Shown here: one piece after another, positions 8,265-16,105 of the stretch
How positions within the stretch are numbered: the stretch's first letter is position 1
How the letters are laid out: each line of letters begins with the position of its first letter
NCBI GenBank assembly: GCA_021773135.1
Contig: JAJFKP010000033.1
Coordinates: 1-35,340, forward strand
DNA length: 35,340 nt
Reading direction: 5' to 3'
From: Woeseiaceae bacterium
Lineage (GTDB): Bacteria; Pseudomonadota; Gammaproteobacteria; Steroidobacterales; Woeseiaceae
Made by a program: the position numbers and the translations under genes
Notes under the pieces: model-generated
The model's input: only the letters and a program-made list of their open reading frames with translations
What the model was told of the DNA's origin: nothing
Database searches by the model: none

Positions 8265-10154
8265 ATGAACATATTTCTCGTTGCAACGCACCAGCGCTCG
8301 CTGCAGGAAGCACGCATTCGAGCTGAGTTGCGCCGTATGAAAGCGGTTTATCCGACACTGGATGTCGATACGATCTGGGATCACAGAACGCCGGATAAAT
8401 CGATACTCGCCGCTTCGATCAGTGCCGATGCGACTCGACTCGAGCCGCGCCAAGTGGTGAGCCGGAACGCCGACGGCGTTGCATTATATTCCGGCATGCC
8501 TGTCGATCCCGAGAACCGGTATCGGGCTCACAAGGCCGATGATCTCGCCGTTCACTGGAGAGAACTTAAAGATCGACTCGAGGGAACCTACTCTGTCGTC
8601 AAAATTACAGACAGAGACAATCAAGTGGAATTCCAGACCGACCTGTTGGGGGGCGAAGCGGTCTATCATGTTCGTCACAAAGGCGGTTGGCTTTTCAGCA
8701 ACAGCGTACTGCTCCTCGAGCGGTTGGTTGGCTGGCGCCCGCTGGACGACCTGGGTGTGAGCATGTACCTGCACATCGGCCACACGGTGGGTGACCGGAC
8801 GCTTCGTCGCGACATCAGGGTGATGGGCGGCGCACAACGCTGGACGTTGGGTGGCCGGTCAAGGGTGCCAACAAAATACTGCTATTTCCCGTTGTCAAAA
8901 CTGGCGAATCTGCCGCGCAGAAATCTGGATGATGATTTCGTGCGGGATCTTGCGGGCGAATTGCAACGCCCTCTTATCAGTCTTGCAGAAAATTTCGATA
9001 GCGTTGTCTGCCCACTGACCGGAGGCAAAGATTCGCGCGTGATTGCTTCATTACTGATGGATGCCAATATCGAGTCGCAGTACTTCACTTTCGGCGACCC
9101 GAACGGCGGTGATGCTCAGGTTGCAGCGGGCCTGGCGCAGAAATTCGATCTCAAACATGAATTCAAAACAGTCGACGAACAGGGCGTGTTCGAATCGTGG
9201 GATAAAATGTGTCTTCAGACGGTGCGTTCGACCGATGGCATGCGGAGCCTGCATCACCTCGGCGGCATGGCAAAATCGGCGCCGATCTCCGGGGCAGGCA
9301 AGGACATCTATTTATGGGGTGCCTGTGGTGAAGTCGCACGGAGCTTCTTTGGCAACCTGCCGTTCCTGAATCGGAGACTATCTGTACAGGACATCAAAAA
9401 AATTCTGGACCGGACCGGTCCGGATGATTCGACAGGCTTAGTCCGGGAAACTGCGAAAGCCAGAGCGCGGGCCTGGAAAGACCAGTGTGTTGACAGCTGT
9501 GCCGATCAGGGCATGGCGCTGCTCGACATACCCGATGTGTTCGGCAATCACTATTTCGATGCACGCCGACTCAGCAATAACGGGCGCGGACTTGCGCCAA
9601 TCAGGGATACCTTCACGCCCTACGCCAGCCGTGCCTTTCTGGAGGCTACTTTCTCTCAGCCCGTACTGAGTCGCTTTACAGAGCCGCTTCACTACCGACT
9701 TCTCGAAACGCTGTCACCTGGCCTGCATCGCTTTCCTTTCGACAAACACCCGTGGCGTTCACAAAATCCCATGCTGAATCTCGCCAGGATCAGGGCCCGC
9801 AAAAAGGCCCTGTTCATCAAGCGTAAGCTGCGCAGAATTCGCAACCTGGTGAGCCCTGCTAAAGTGAACTACTCCAAAGTGGATTCGATGTTCAGCCGAC
9901 TCGACTGGTTCGAAGATAAGCGCAGCTACCTGCGCCAGTTTGCACTGGATTCTGCGAGCTCTTGCGTTTGGGAATTTGTCGATCGCGATCAATTCGAAAA
10001 GATAACGTCCGATGATACGAACTCGACAGTACGGTCGCATAACCTGAAGTTGCTGTTCCTTGTAGTAACGCTGCTCTACTACGAAAGCGACTCCGACAGA
10101 AGTTCAGCCGCGAATGACGATTCCGCAGTATCTCAGTCGATATCCGTTGCATAA
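8265..10154 (+). CDS. Asparagine-synthetase-like ATP-dependent amide ligase, glutaminase-dead
   Basis: A 629-residue protein of the asparagine synthetase B / beta-lactam synthetase / lasso cyclase superfamily. Residues ~1-200 resemble the N-terminal Ntn glutaminase fold, but residue 2 is Asn rather than the nucleophilic Cys, so it should not use glutamine as ammonia donor. The synthetase half has the PP-loop TGGKDSR at 252-258 (canonical SGGxDS), which binds ATP pyrophosphate, and GACGE at 352-356 at the position of the usual GxGADE motif. Enzymes with this pattern adenylate a carboxylate and let an amine attack it, often within the same molecule. The Shine-Dalgarno site before ATG 8265 is poor. 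Candidate substrates are the neighbouring Gly-Gly peptide or the PKS/NRPS product. No lasso-type RRE or leader peptidase gene lies nearby. A role in polysaccharide or exopeptide amidation is an alternative. Confidence 0.85.
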   Translation: MNIFLVATHQRSLQEARIRAELRRMKAVYPTLDVDTIWDHRTPDKSILAASISADATRLEPRQVVSRNADGVALYSGMPVDPENRYRAHKADDLAVHWRELKDRLEGTYSVVKITDRDNQVEFQTDLLGGEAVYHVRHKGGWLFSNSVLLLERLVGWRPLDDLGVSMYLHIGHTVGDRTLRRDIRVMGGAQRWTLGGRSRVPTKYCYFPLSKLANLPRRNLDDDFVRDLAGELQRPLISLAENFDSVVCPLTGGKDSRVIASLLMDANIESQYFTFGDPNGGDAQVAAGLAQKFDLKHEFKTVDEQGVFESWDKMCLQTVRSTDGMRSLHHLGGMAKSAPISGAGKDIYLWGACGEVARSFFGNLPFLNRRLSVQDIKKILDRTGPDDSTGLVRETAKARARAWKDQCVDSCADQGMALLDIPDVFGNHYFDARRLSNNGRGLAPIRDTFTPYASRAFLEATFSQPVLSRFTEPLHYRLLETLSPGLHRFPFDKHPWRSQNPMLNLARIRARKKALFIKRKLRRIRNLVSPAKVNYSKVDSMFSRLDWFEDKRSYLRQFALDSASSCVWEFVDRDQFEKITSDDTNSTVRSHNLKLLFLVVTLLYYESDSDRSSAANDDSAVSQSISVA

Positions 10155-10363
10155 GACATATTTAAGCCATCTGCTTGAGCGAAAGAATGTTGCCATCGTA
10201 TTTGCCACGATTCAGAGGCGCAGCTTCATAGACAGATCGCATGTCTCAGGTGTCGGCAAAAGAATCACACTGTAACGTCGCTGGTAAATTCGGTGCCCTT
10301 GTTTCTGTCCAACCAGTACACTGTTCTTGCTCAACAACAAGACATCTCAGGAATATAGATTAA

Positions 10364-12373
10364 ATGATGGAAGTTTTTGACTACCAAAGAATGCTTCGAG
10401 CCGGAAAGCGATTCACATTGTTCTTGACGGTATTCCTGACCGTTGCCTGCGACGATTCAACCGCGATCAACAATGCTCCGGTTGCTCGAGATGCATTCGC
10501 GACCATTGACGAAGATACAATTCTTAACGGTACGATTGTGGCAGCCGATCCGGACAGAGACGTATTACGCTTTTCAATCGCACAAAGCCCGACAAACGGA
10601 ACACTCGACCTGCAGGGATTCGGTTTGTACTCGTATCAGCCATTTCCGGAGTTTTCGGGAACCGATTCTTTTAGTCTTACGGTCGAGGACGGACGTGGAG
10701 GCCTTGATATTGCAATGGTTTCGATCGAAGTCGTTGCGGTAAATGATAGCCCGGTCGTGATGGACCAGGCGGTGATGGGACAGGAAGATTCACCAATACA
10801 AGTTCCGCTTCTGGGTAGTGACGTTGACAATGTCGCTCTTATATACCAGGTCGCCGTGCCACCTCTCAACGGCATTGCAACTATTACTGGTGATCAGCTG
10901 AACTATTTCCCGGATCCGGATTTCGCTGGCGAGGATACGCTCACTATTTTGGTGAGTGATGGTTTGCTCACCGATACTGCGATCCTGAATATTGAACTCG
11001 TTGCCGTTAACGATGCGCCGTCGGCCATTATTTCGCATGCAGCTTATGAATTGAGAGGCGCGATTGTGCAACTGGACGCTCTTGCAAGCAGTGACCCGGA
11101 GGGCGCGCAACTTACTTACTCCTGGCAACAGTTATCCGGGCCTGCAATAATTTTTGACGATAATGCCAGCCCCCAGCCAACTTTTGTCGCTCCCTCAGCC
11201 GTCACGAAAATCGAAATCGCGTTAACGGTCACGGACGGCGAGTTGCAGACCACGGCAAGCACGGAAATTGGTATCGCCGGCTGGTCGCGGATCGCTGCAA
11301 GTCAACATCACGTCCTCGCCCTGCGTGAAGACGGGTCACTTTGGGCCTGGGGAGCCAATTTCAAAGGGCAGCTCGGTGATGGCACAACCGTTGGGAGCGA
11401 AACTCCGAAGTTGATCGACAATGACAGTGTGTACGTAAGCATCGCAGTTGCCGGGCACAGTTTCGCATTGCGTGATGACGGAGCCCTTTTTGCATTCGGG
11501 GACAATACCTATGGAGCGCTGGGAAATGGTGTAGATAATGTAGCGGTCAATGCAACGCCTGTTGTCGTACTTGGCGGCCCGTATAGCGATATATCGGCAG
11601 GCAATGCGTGGGGGGTGGCCCGCAAAGACGACGGCACGCTTTGGTCGTGGGGCATCAATGATCCAGCTCCGGGCGCATTGGGCCGCCCTTTCGAGGGATT
11701 CGACAGTATTCTTCGTGATCCGCAACCAGGTCAAATCGGGTTTGCGACCAATTGGGAGGATTTCCATGGAAGTGGCAATTCAACTACGGCCCGGAAGACT
11801 GACGGTACGCTGTGGAGCTGGGGCTACAATGGCAACGGCGAACTGGGTATTGGTACGATTACCGTAACCGGTTCAGGATTCGGCGACGGGCTCCCCATTC
11901 AAGTGGGCAGTGACACCGATTGGGCCAGTTTCTTTCGTGGCGGCCGCCACATGTTTGCCATCAAGGATGACGGCACTTTGTGGGCTGCTGGTTTAAATGA
12001 AAACGGCGTCCTGGGACTGGGGTTTTTCGGCGCGCCTGAGCCATCCCTGGTGCAGGTTGGTAATGATAGTGACTGGGAAGTAGCGTGCGGTGGATACGCG
12101 TTCCTCGGATATTCCATGGGGTTAAGATCGGATGGCACATTGTGGGCCTGGGGATCCAACATCCATGGCGAAAGAGGCGATAGTGACTCAGGTGATGTGG
12201 CAACGCCGACGCAGATTGGCACTGACACGAACTGGAAGGCTATAACCTGTGGACAATGGTCATCTTTCGCTATCAAAAATGACGGCACGTTATGGTCGTG
12301 GGGAAGAAACAACGTTGGCCAGCTTGGGCAAGGAGATACAGTAGATCGAAACACGCCAACGATGCTGGAGTAA
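10364..12373 (+). CDS. Lipoprotein with cadherin/PKD-like domains and seven RCC1 repeats
   Basis: A signal peptide ends in a lipobox (LTVAC, followed by Asp-Asp). An internal ATG at 10391 gives a compact 20-residue signal peptide and may be the true start; the annotated one at 10364 has AGGAA ten bases upstream. About residues 35-220 form two tandem cadherin-like or Ig-like repeats with N-A-P/N-D-S-P starts and D-G ends. Residues ~220-305 look like a PKD/REJ-type domain. The rest holds seven RCC1-type repeats, each with a D-G-(T/S/A)-L-(W/F) core followed by a G-x-N/D and L-G motif. Seven such units close a seven-bladed propeller, so the protein is probably an anchored envelope protein that binds another protein or polysaccharide. 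The Asp at +2 would favour inner-membrane retention under E. coli rules. Function is unknown; it stands alone, convergent with the DUF3179 gene. Confidence 0.88.
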   Translation: MMEVFDYQRMLRAGKRFTLFLTVFLTVACDDSTAINNAPVARDAFATIDEDTILNGTIVAADPDRDVLRFSIAQSPTNGTLDLQGFGLYSYQPFPEFSGTDSFSLTVEDGRGGLDIAMVSIEVVAVNDSPVVMDQAVMGQEDSPIQVPLLGSDVDNVALIYQVAVPPLNGIATITGDQLNYFPDPDFAGEDTLTILVSDGLLTDTAILNIELVAVNDAPSAIISHAAYELRGAIVQLDALASSDPEGAQLTYSWQQLSGPAIIFDDNASPQPTFVAPSAVTKIEIALTVTDGELQTTASTEIGIAGWSRIAASQHHVLALREDGSLWAWGANFKGQLGDGTTVGSETPKLIDNDSVYVSIAVAGHSFALRDDGALFAFGDNTYGALGNGVDNVAVNATPVVVLGGPYSDISAGNAWGVARKDDGTLWSWGINDPAPGALGRPFEGFDSILRDPQPGQIGFATNWEDFHGSGNSTTARKTDGTLWSWGYNGNGELGIGTITVTGSGFGDGLPIQVGSDTDWASFFRGGRHMFAIKDDGTLWAAGLNENGVLGLGFFGAPEPSLVQVGNDSDWEVACGGYAFLGYSMGLRSDGTLWAWGSNIHGERGDSDSGDVATPTQIGTDTNWKAITCGQWSSFAIKNDGTLWSWGRNNVGQLGQGDTVDRNTPTMLE

Positions 12374-12390
12374 GTAGCGCGTTACGCACA

Positions 12391-12422
12391 CTTCAGGCTC
12401 ATGATTTCTGCCTGAGCTGAAG
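12391..12422. terminator. Possible bidirectional terminator between convergent genes
   Basis: CTTCAGGCTCA pairs with TGAGCTGAAG, leaving one bulged G and an 11-base loop, in the short gap between the RCC1 lipoprotein and the convergent DUF3179 gene. There is no clear T tract on either side, so its efficiency is doubtful. Confidence 0.35.
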
Positions 12423-12444
12423 CGGATGATAACCGCTCGATTTC

Positions 12445-13380
12445 CTAGAGATCTGCCGTGTAGACCTGCGTTTCCGGATAAAAAGCAATCCAGGCGAACC
12501 AGTAAAGAATCATTGTTGACAGTTCTTGGCCCTCAGGTGAAACGATACTGGCCGTGCCGTTGTCATCGTCAAAGGTCACCTCAACCTGCACGCCGCCGAC
12601 GGAATCGGTAAAACGCTCCGGCCCGTTCTTAAGTTCCTCGAATGGGTAAGCCTTGAAGTGGCCGTCAACTTCCAGCCCGACCACTAACGATTTTCGCGCG
12701 TACGAGCGATTCTCGTGGCTGACCGGATAATAGAGTCGATTCTGACGTTCGTACGCGGCGTAGGGATTCTTGCCATAGTTTCGCCGGTATCCCGTTCGCT
12801 CCGACAGTACGTCGGTATCGGGGTGTCTGCTGCGCCAGTCATGCCAGGTTGTATGTCGCAGCGAAATGGCGGTCAGTTTCGCGCCCTTCATTTCCCCGGT
12901 AACCGCCGTTTTCATGATCTGCGACCACAGTGATTCTGTCTGGTGGTCATACATCAGCACGTCGCTGTTGTATAAGAGTCCGGAAACGCCGAATTCGAGC
13001 GCACGTCCTGCAACCTCAGCTGCAAAGGCGACCCCGGAACCGCAAAGCGGACACCACGTCACCGCAATCATCTCGCCACCAACGACGTCATTGACGATCT
13101 CATGATGATTCAGGATTCGAATCGGATAGGCTCGCGCGCGTCCGCGGATGTTGATCCCCAGTACGCGATCCGTTTCGTCAAGGTAGCCCGCGTCGGCGGC
13201 CTTAATTACAGCGGGCATGTTGAGAGCCGGAATGCCGTCTTTTGGCGGACCACCGGCGCGAATTTCACGCAGGGGGACCAGTGCATCGTCAAGAATGAAA
13301 CCGTTTTTAGTGGTCGCGACCGAGACGGTCGATGCAAGCAGGGCCAGCGCAAAAAGCAGCAATACTGGTGCTCTGTTCAC
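12445..13380 (-). CDS. DUF3179 domain-containing exported protein
   Basis: A 311-residue protein starting with GTG, with a Sec signal peptide of about 22 residues (hydrophobic stretch LLLFALALLAS). The body matches DUF3179: G-R-A-R-A-Y-P near residue 80, the H-H-E-I-V-N-D segment, WCPLCGSGVAF near 110-120, and a C-terminal YWFAW. The two Cys of the CPLC motif are conserved in the family, whose function is not established; metal or thiol chemistry in the periplasm is a guess. The gene lies 8 bp downstream of the small membrane-anchored protein on the same strand, so the two are probably cotranscribed. Confidence 0.9.
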   Translation of the reverse strand: MNRAPVLLLFALALLASTVSVATTKNGFILDDALVPLREIRAGGPPKDGIPALNMPAVIKAADAGYLDETDRVLGINIRGRARAYPIRILNHHEIVNDVVGGEMIAVTWCPLCGSGVAFAAEVAGRALEFGVSGLLYNSDVLMYDHQTESLWSQIMKTAVTGEMKGAKLTAISLRHTTWHDWRSRHPDTDVLSERTGYRRNYGKNPYAAYERQNRLYYPVSHENRSYARKSLVVGLEVDGHFKAYPFEELKNGPERFTDSVGGVQVEVTFDDDNGTASIVSPEGQELSTMILYWFAWIAFYPETQVYTADL

Positions 13381-13388
13381 GTGCCAGG

Positions 13389-13814
13389 TCAGTCCAGCGC
13401 AGCCAGGACCGCCAGCATGTCGGTCCGCTGTCGGTCTATAGTTTTCGAAATGCTATTCGCGGCAGCGTCGTCAACGCCGAGACCTTCCCAGTTGGCTTGC
13501 CATGCCGCGAGGAGGGCGTGTGACGACTGGATGGCGGGCTCGTCCGTCAGCGTGGCAAGGTCGGCAATCGTGAGTACGTAGGCCCAACCGGATCGCGGAT
13601 TGCCGCGAACCTGATCCTTGTCGTAATGACTCAGGAAAGTGACGCGTTCGAGCTCCCCAAGTGCTATCAGGAGCTCGATGCCCGCCGCACGTACGTTCCT
13701 GTTGGCCTCCGTTTGTTCATTTCTCCAGGTGTTATAGGCCAGACTGGAAAGTGCAACGACAAGGCTGATAATGGCAACTGAATGCTGCCCGAGTTGTTGT
13801 GACCACTTGTTCAT
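13389..13814 (-). CDS. Small membrane-anchored protein of unknown function
   Basis: A 141-residue protein from the chosen ATG at 13814; an in-frame ATG six codons earlier is less likely because it adds a Cys-rich stub. One N-terminal transmembrane segment (about residues 9-27, HSVAIISLVVALSSLAY) is followed by a soluble, mostly helical domain rich in Leu, Ala and Asp. I recognise no family. Its stop is 8 bp before the DUF3179 start, which suggests a two-gene operon. Confidence 0.7.
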   Translation of the reverse strand: MNKWSQQLGQHSVAIISLVVALSSLAYNTWRNEQTEANRNVRAAGIELLIALGELERVTFLSHYDKDQVRGNPRSGWAYVLTIADLATLTDEPAIQSSHALLAAWQANWEGLGVDDAAANSISKTIDRQRTDMLAVLAALD

Positions 13815-13880
13815 ACACAAGCAGACAGCCAACGACGGGAGAATATTACGAAGCGTGCCAAACCGCCGCCTTACGGCTGG

Positions 13881-13922
13881 TCAAAAGGAAACGGGCACCT
13901 GATCGACAGGTGCCCGTTTCCA
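13881..13922 (-). terminator. Rho-independent terminator of the superoxide dismutase gene
   Basis: GGAAACGGGCACCT (13887-13900) and AGGTGCCCGTTTCC (13908-13921) form a perfect 14-bp stem with a 7-base loop. On the minus strand it is followed by TTTT and lies 18 bases past the sodB stop. Confidence 0.88.
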
Positions 13923-13939
13923 TGTGGCGACTGCAATAT

Positions 13940-14548
13940 TCAGGAAGCGGCGCGGTCGGCCTGGAAATTCTGCTGGGCGAATTCCCAATTGACCAACTCT
14001 TCCAGGAACGTGTCGACATACTTGCCGCGTTCGTTCTGGTAGTCGAGGTAGTAGGCGTGCTCCCATACGTCCAGGGTCAGCAGCGGTACCGAGCCATGCA
14101 CCAATGGCGTATCAGCATTGCCCGTAGCAACGACATCCAGACCGTCTTTTGACTGCACGAGCCATGCCCAGCCACTGCCGAATTGCCCCAGGGCGGCCTT
14201 GCGGAACTCGTCCTGGAAGCCGGCGAGATCCCCAAATTTCTCTTTGATTGCATCCGCCAGCGGTCCAGCGGGATCACCGCCGCCAGAGGGAGCCATGCTG
14301 TGCCACAGGAAGGTGTGGTTCCACGCCTGGGCGGCATTATTGAAAATACCGGTATCGCTTGCGGCATGCGCCGCCCTGATGATGTCTTCCAACCCCTGGT
14401 CAGCATAGGATCCACCAGCAATCGCAGCGTTCAGCTTGTCAACATATGACTTGTGGTGTTTGCCGTAGTGATAATGAAGTGTTTCCGCGGAAACATGAGG
14501 CTCCAGCGCGTCAGCTGCATAGGGTAGATCTTTAAACTCGATTGGCAT
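13940..14548 (-). CDS. sodB: Iron superoxide dismutase
   Basis: A 202-residue cytoplasmic enzyme that disproportionates superoxide to hydrogen peroxide and oxygen. Metal ligands appear at the expected places: His27 (in H-Y-H-Y-G-K-H-H), His78 (in A-W-N-H-T-F), Asp160 and His164 (in D-V-W-E-H-A-Y-Y). The AAQAWNHTF motif and the Q-F-G-S-G-W segment favour the iron-type enzyme over the manganese type. Length is normal for the family and there is no signal peptide. A GGAG Shine-Dalgarno element precedes the ATG. A strong hairpin terminator follows, so it is probably monocistronic. Confidence 0.96.
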   Translation of the reverse strand: MPIEFKDLPYAADALEPHVSAETLHYHYGKHHKSYVDKLNAAIAGGSYADQGLEDIIRAAHAASDTGIFNNAAQAWNHTFLWHSMAPSGGGDPAGPLADAIKEKFGDLAGFQDEFRKAALGQFGSGWAWLVQSKDGLDVVATGNADTPLVHGSVPLLTLDVWEHAYYLDYQNERGKYVDTFLEELVNWEFAQQNFQADRAAS

Positions 14549-14727
14549 TCAAATCTCCGTTAAAAACATTAACATTTCGCGCTCTAGGCTAACGACTTGC
14601 TGGCGCGCATGCTACTGCTGATACAAAATGTTACTCGTCGTGCAACCGCCGCTGCAGGCATTGCGAAACGCTGATCGGTAGTCGAGAATGACTGGCAAAG
14701 GCATTTTCAGGCGGGTTGGTGAGATCG

Positions 14728-15621
14728 ATGAGTCTTATGAATAAAGTCGGAATGACGCTGGCACTCATGTGCGTACTTGGCACTGTCACAGACGGTGCGC
14801 ATGCGCAGGGAATGAGCGCGGCGGAGCGTGCGCAACGTGCACAACGAATCCTGGCAGCGGAGAATCCACTGCCACCGAGCGAGTCGGTGTGGATTGAGGA
14901 GCTGACTTACATGGAAGTGCGCGACAAGATTGCCGGCGGTATGACGACCGCAATTATTGCAACCGGCGGTATCGAGGAAAATGGTCCTTACCTCGCGACC
15001 GGCAAACACAACTACATTCTGGAGGCAATTTGCCCGGCACTTGCACGCGAACTCGGGAATGCGCTGTGCGCGCCCGTGGTTGGCTTCGTCCCGGAGGGCG
15101 ATCTGAATCCGCCATCGGGGGCCATGTTGATTCCGGGCACCTTCGGCGTACGGGATGAAACCTATGAGGCGTTGCTCGACGATATCGCCACCAGCCTGAA
15201 GCTGCATGGATTCAGGGACATCGTGTTCATCGGTGATAGTGGTGGCAATCAGCGCGGGATGAAGGCCGTTGCGGAGCGCCTCAATGTTCGCTGGTCCGAA
15301 AGTGGTGTACGCGCACATTTCATTGTCGAGTTTTATTCGCCAGGCTGGGAAAACACGGAAAACTATACCGAAGAAGAACTGGGTGTCGTTGAGGGCGAAC
15401 ACGACGGCCACCACGACGATATGTGGGTGACGGCAATGATGATGGTTACGGATCCGGAAACGGTACGCTACGACCAGCGTGTTGCTGCCGGGTTGGCTTC
15501 CATCAACGGTGTTGACATCTCGGATCTTGAGAAGACGGTTGAGCTTGGCAGAAAGATGGTCGACTACCGTGCAAGGACCACGGCGGAAGTGATCCGGCAC
15601 GCCATCGCAGCCCGACAGTAA
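14728..15621 (+). CDS. Exported creatininase-family protein with altered metal motifs
   Basis: About 297 residues from the ATG at 14728 (TTG 14716 and ATG 14737 are alternatives). An N-terminal signal peptide ends at A-H-A before Gln. The creatininase fold is recognisable from the GGIEENGPYLATGKHN stretch (about residues 83-98) and GDSGGNQ. In classical creatininases these positions read E-x-H-G-x-H-L-P-x-x-T-D and N-G-H-x-x-N. Here one His ligand is Asn, the bridging Asp position is His, and the G-H motif is G-D-S. I recall this variant as a recurrent exported subfamily, so it probably binds metal with a different ligand set or has another substrate. An amidohydrolase role in the periplasm is inferred. 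It converges with the DUF4124 gene, with stops 4 bp apart. Confidence 0.85.
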   Translation: MSLMNKVGMTLALMCVLGTVTDGAHAQGMSAAERAQRAQRILAAENPLPPSESVWIEELTYMEVRDKIAGGMTTAIIATGGIEENGPYLATGKHNYILEAICPALARELGNALCAPVVGFVPEGDLNPPSGAMLIPGTFGVRDETYEALLDDIATSLKLHGFRDIVFIGDSGGNQRGMKAVAERLNVRWSESGVRAHFIVEFYSPGWENTENYTEEELGVVEGEHDGHHDDMWVTAMMMVTDPETVRYDQRVAAGLASINGVDISDLEKTVELGRKMVDYRARTTAEVIRHAIAARQ

Positions 15622-15624
15622 AAT

Positions 15625-16059
15625 CTATAGCTGCTTGCAGGCACGCAGCTGCTTAGTCAGCACCAGCAATTCGCTAAGGTATCGTTGACCCTGTTCCTTA
15701 GAGTAGCCTTTGCGCATCTCGAGATCGATCGCGTCAATTGCATCCCGGGATGTCTTCTCACACGCAGCCCGGTCTTGTGATACCGGACCTTCCGACTCTG
15801 TATCAGCGGCTACAGAATCGTCTTCGGCTGCGTCGAACGGGTTAACGAAATCAGCATAGCCGTCCGCAGGAACCAATGCTTCGTTGTCGCGCTGGTCGCC
15901 ACCTTCCTTGTCTTCTGAGTCGGAATTGCGCGCGGTTTCCGGACACGGCATTTGCTGAAAGACGGTCGTGCCGTCCGCCTGCAAACAACGGTGTATTTCG
16001 GTCTGCGCGCTGACGCTCGTTGTCACGAGCGTCAGCAACGTTAACAGCGCGCCGCGCAT
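15625..16059 (-). CDS. DUF4124 domain-containing periplasmic protein
   Basis: About 144 residues from the ATG at 16059, which has AAGGA upstream and opens a clean signal peptide (hydrophobic LLTLLTLVTTS, cleaved near V-S-A). Directly after it comes the short DUF4124 motif: H-R-C, a D-G-T turn, then V-F-Q-Q and P-C, with two Cys likely to pair. The middle is acidic and low in complexity (many D, E, S), and the C-terminus is helical with two more Cys. The domain's function is unknown. It follows the MalY-like gene by 46 bp on the same strand and may be cotranscribed with it. Confidence 0.82.
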   Translation of the reverse strand: MRGALLTLLTLVTTSVSAQTEIHRCLQADGTTVFQQMPCPETARNSDSEDKEGGDQRDNEALVPADGYADFVNPFDAAEDDSVAADTESEGPVSQDRAACEKTSRDAIDAIDLEMRKGYSKEQGQRYLSELLVLTKQLRACKQL

Positions 16060-16105
16060 CAGGATGTGTCCTTCCCGATTCCGCGGGGCAGGCCGAGTAC
16101 GTCGG

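Noticed and set aside
14707-15600. 297-residue antisense frame over the creatininase-like gene
   Set aside because: It has no recognisable domain, and the plus frame has a signal peptide and family motifs.
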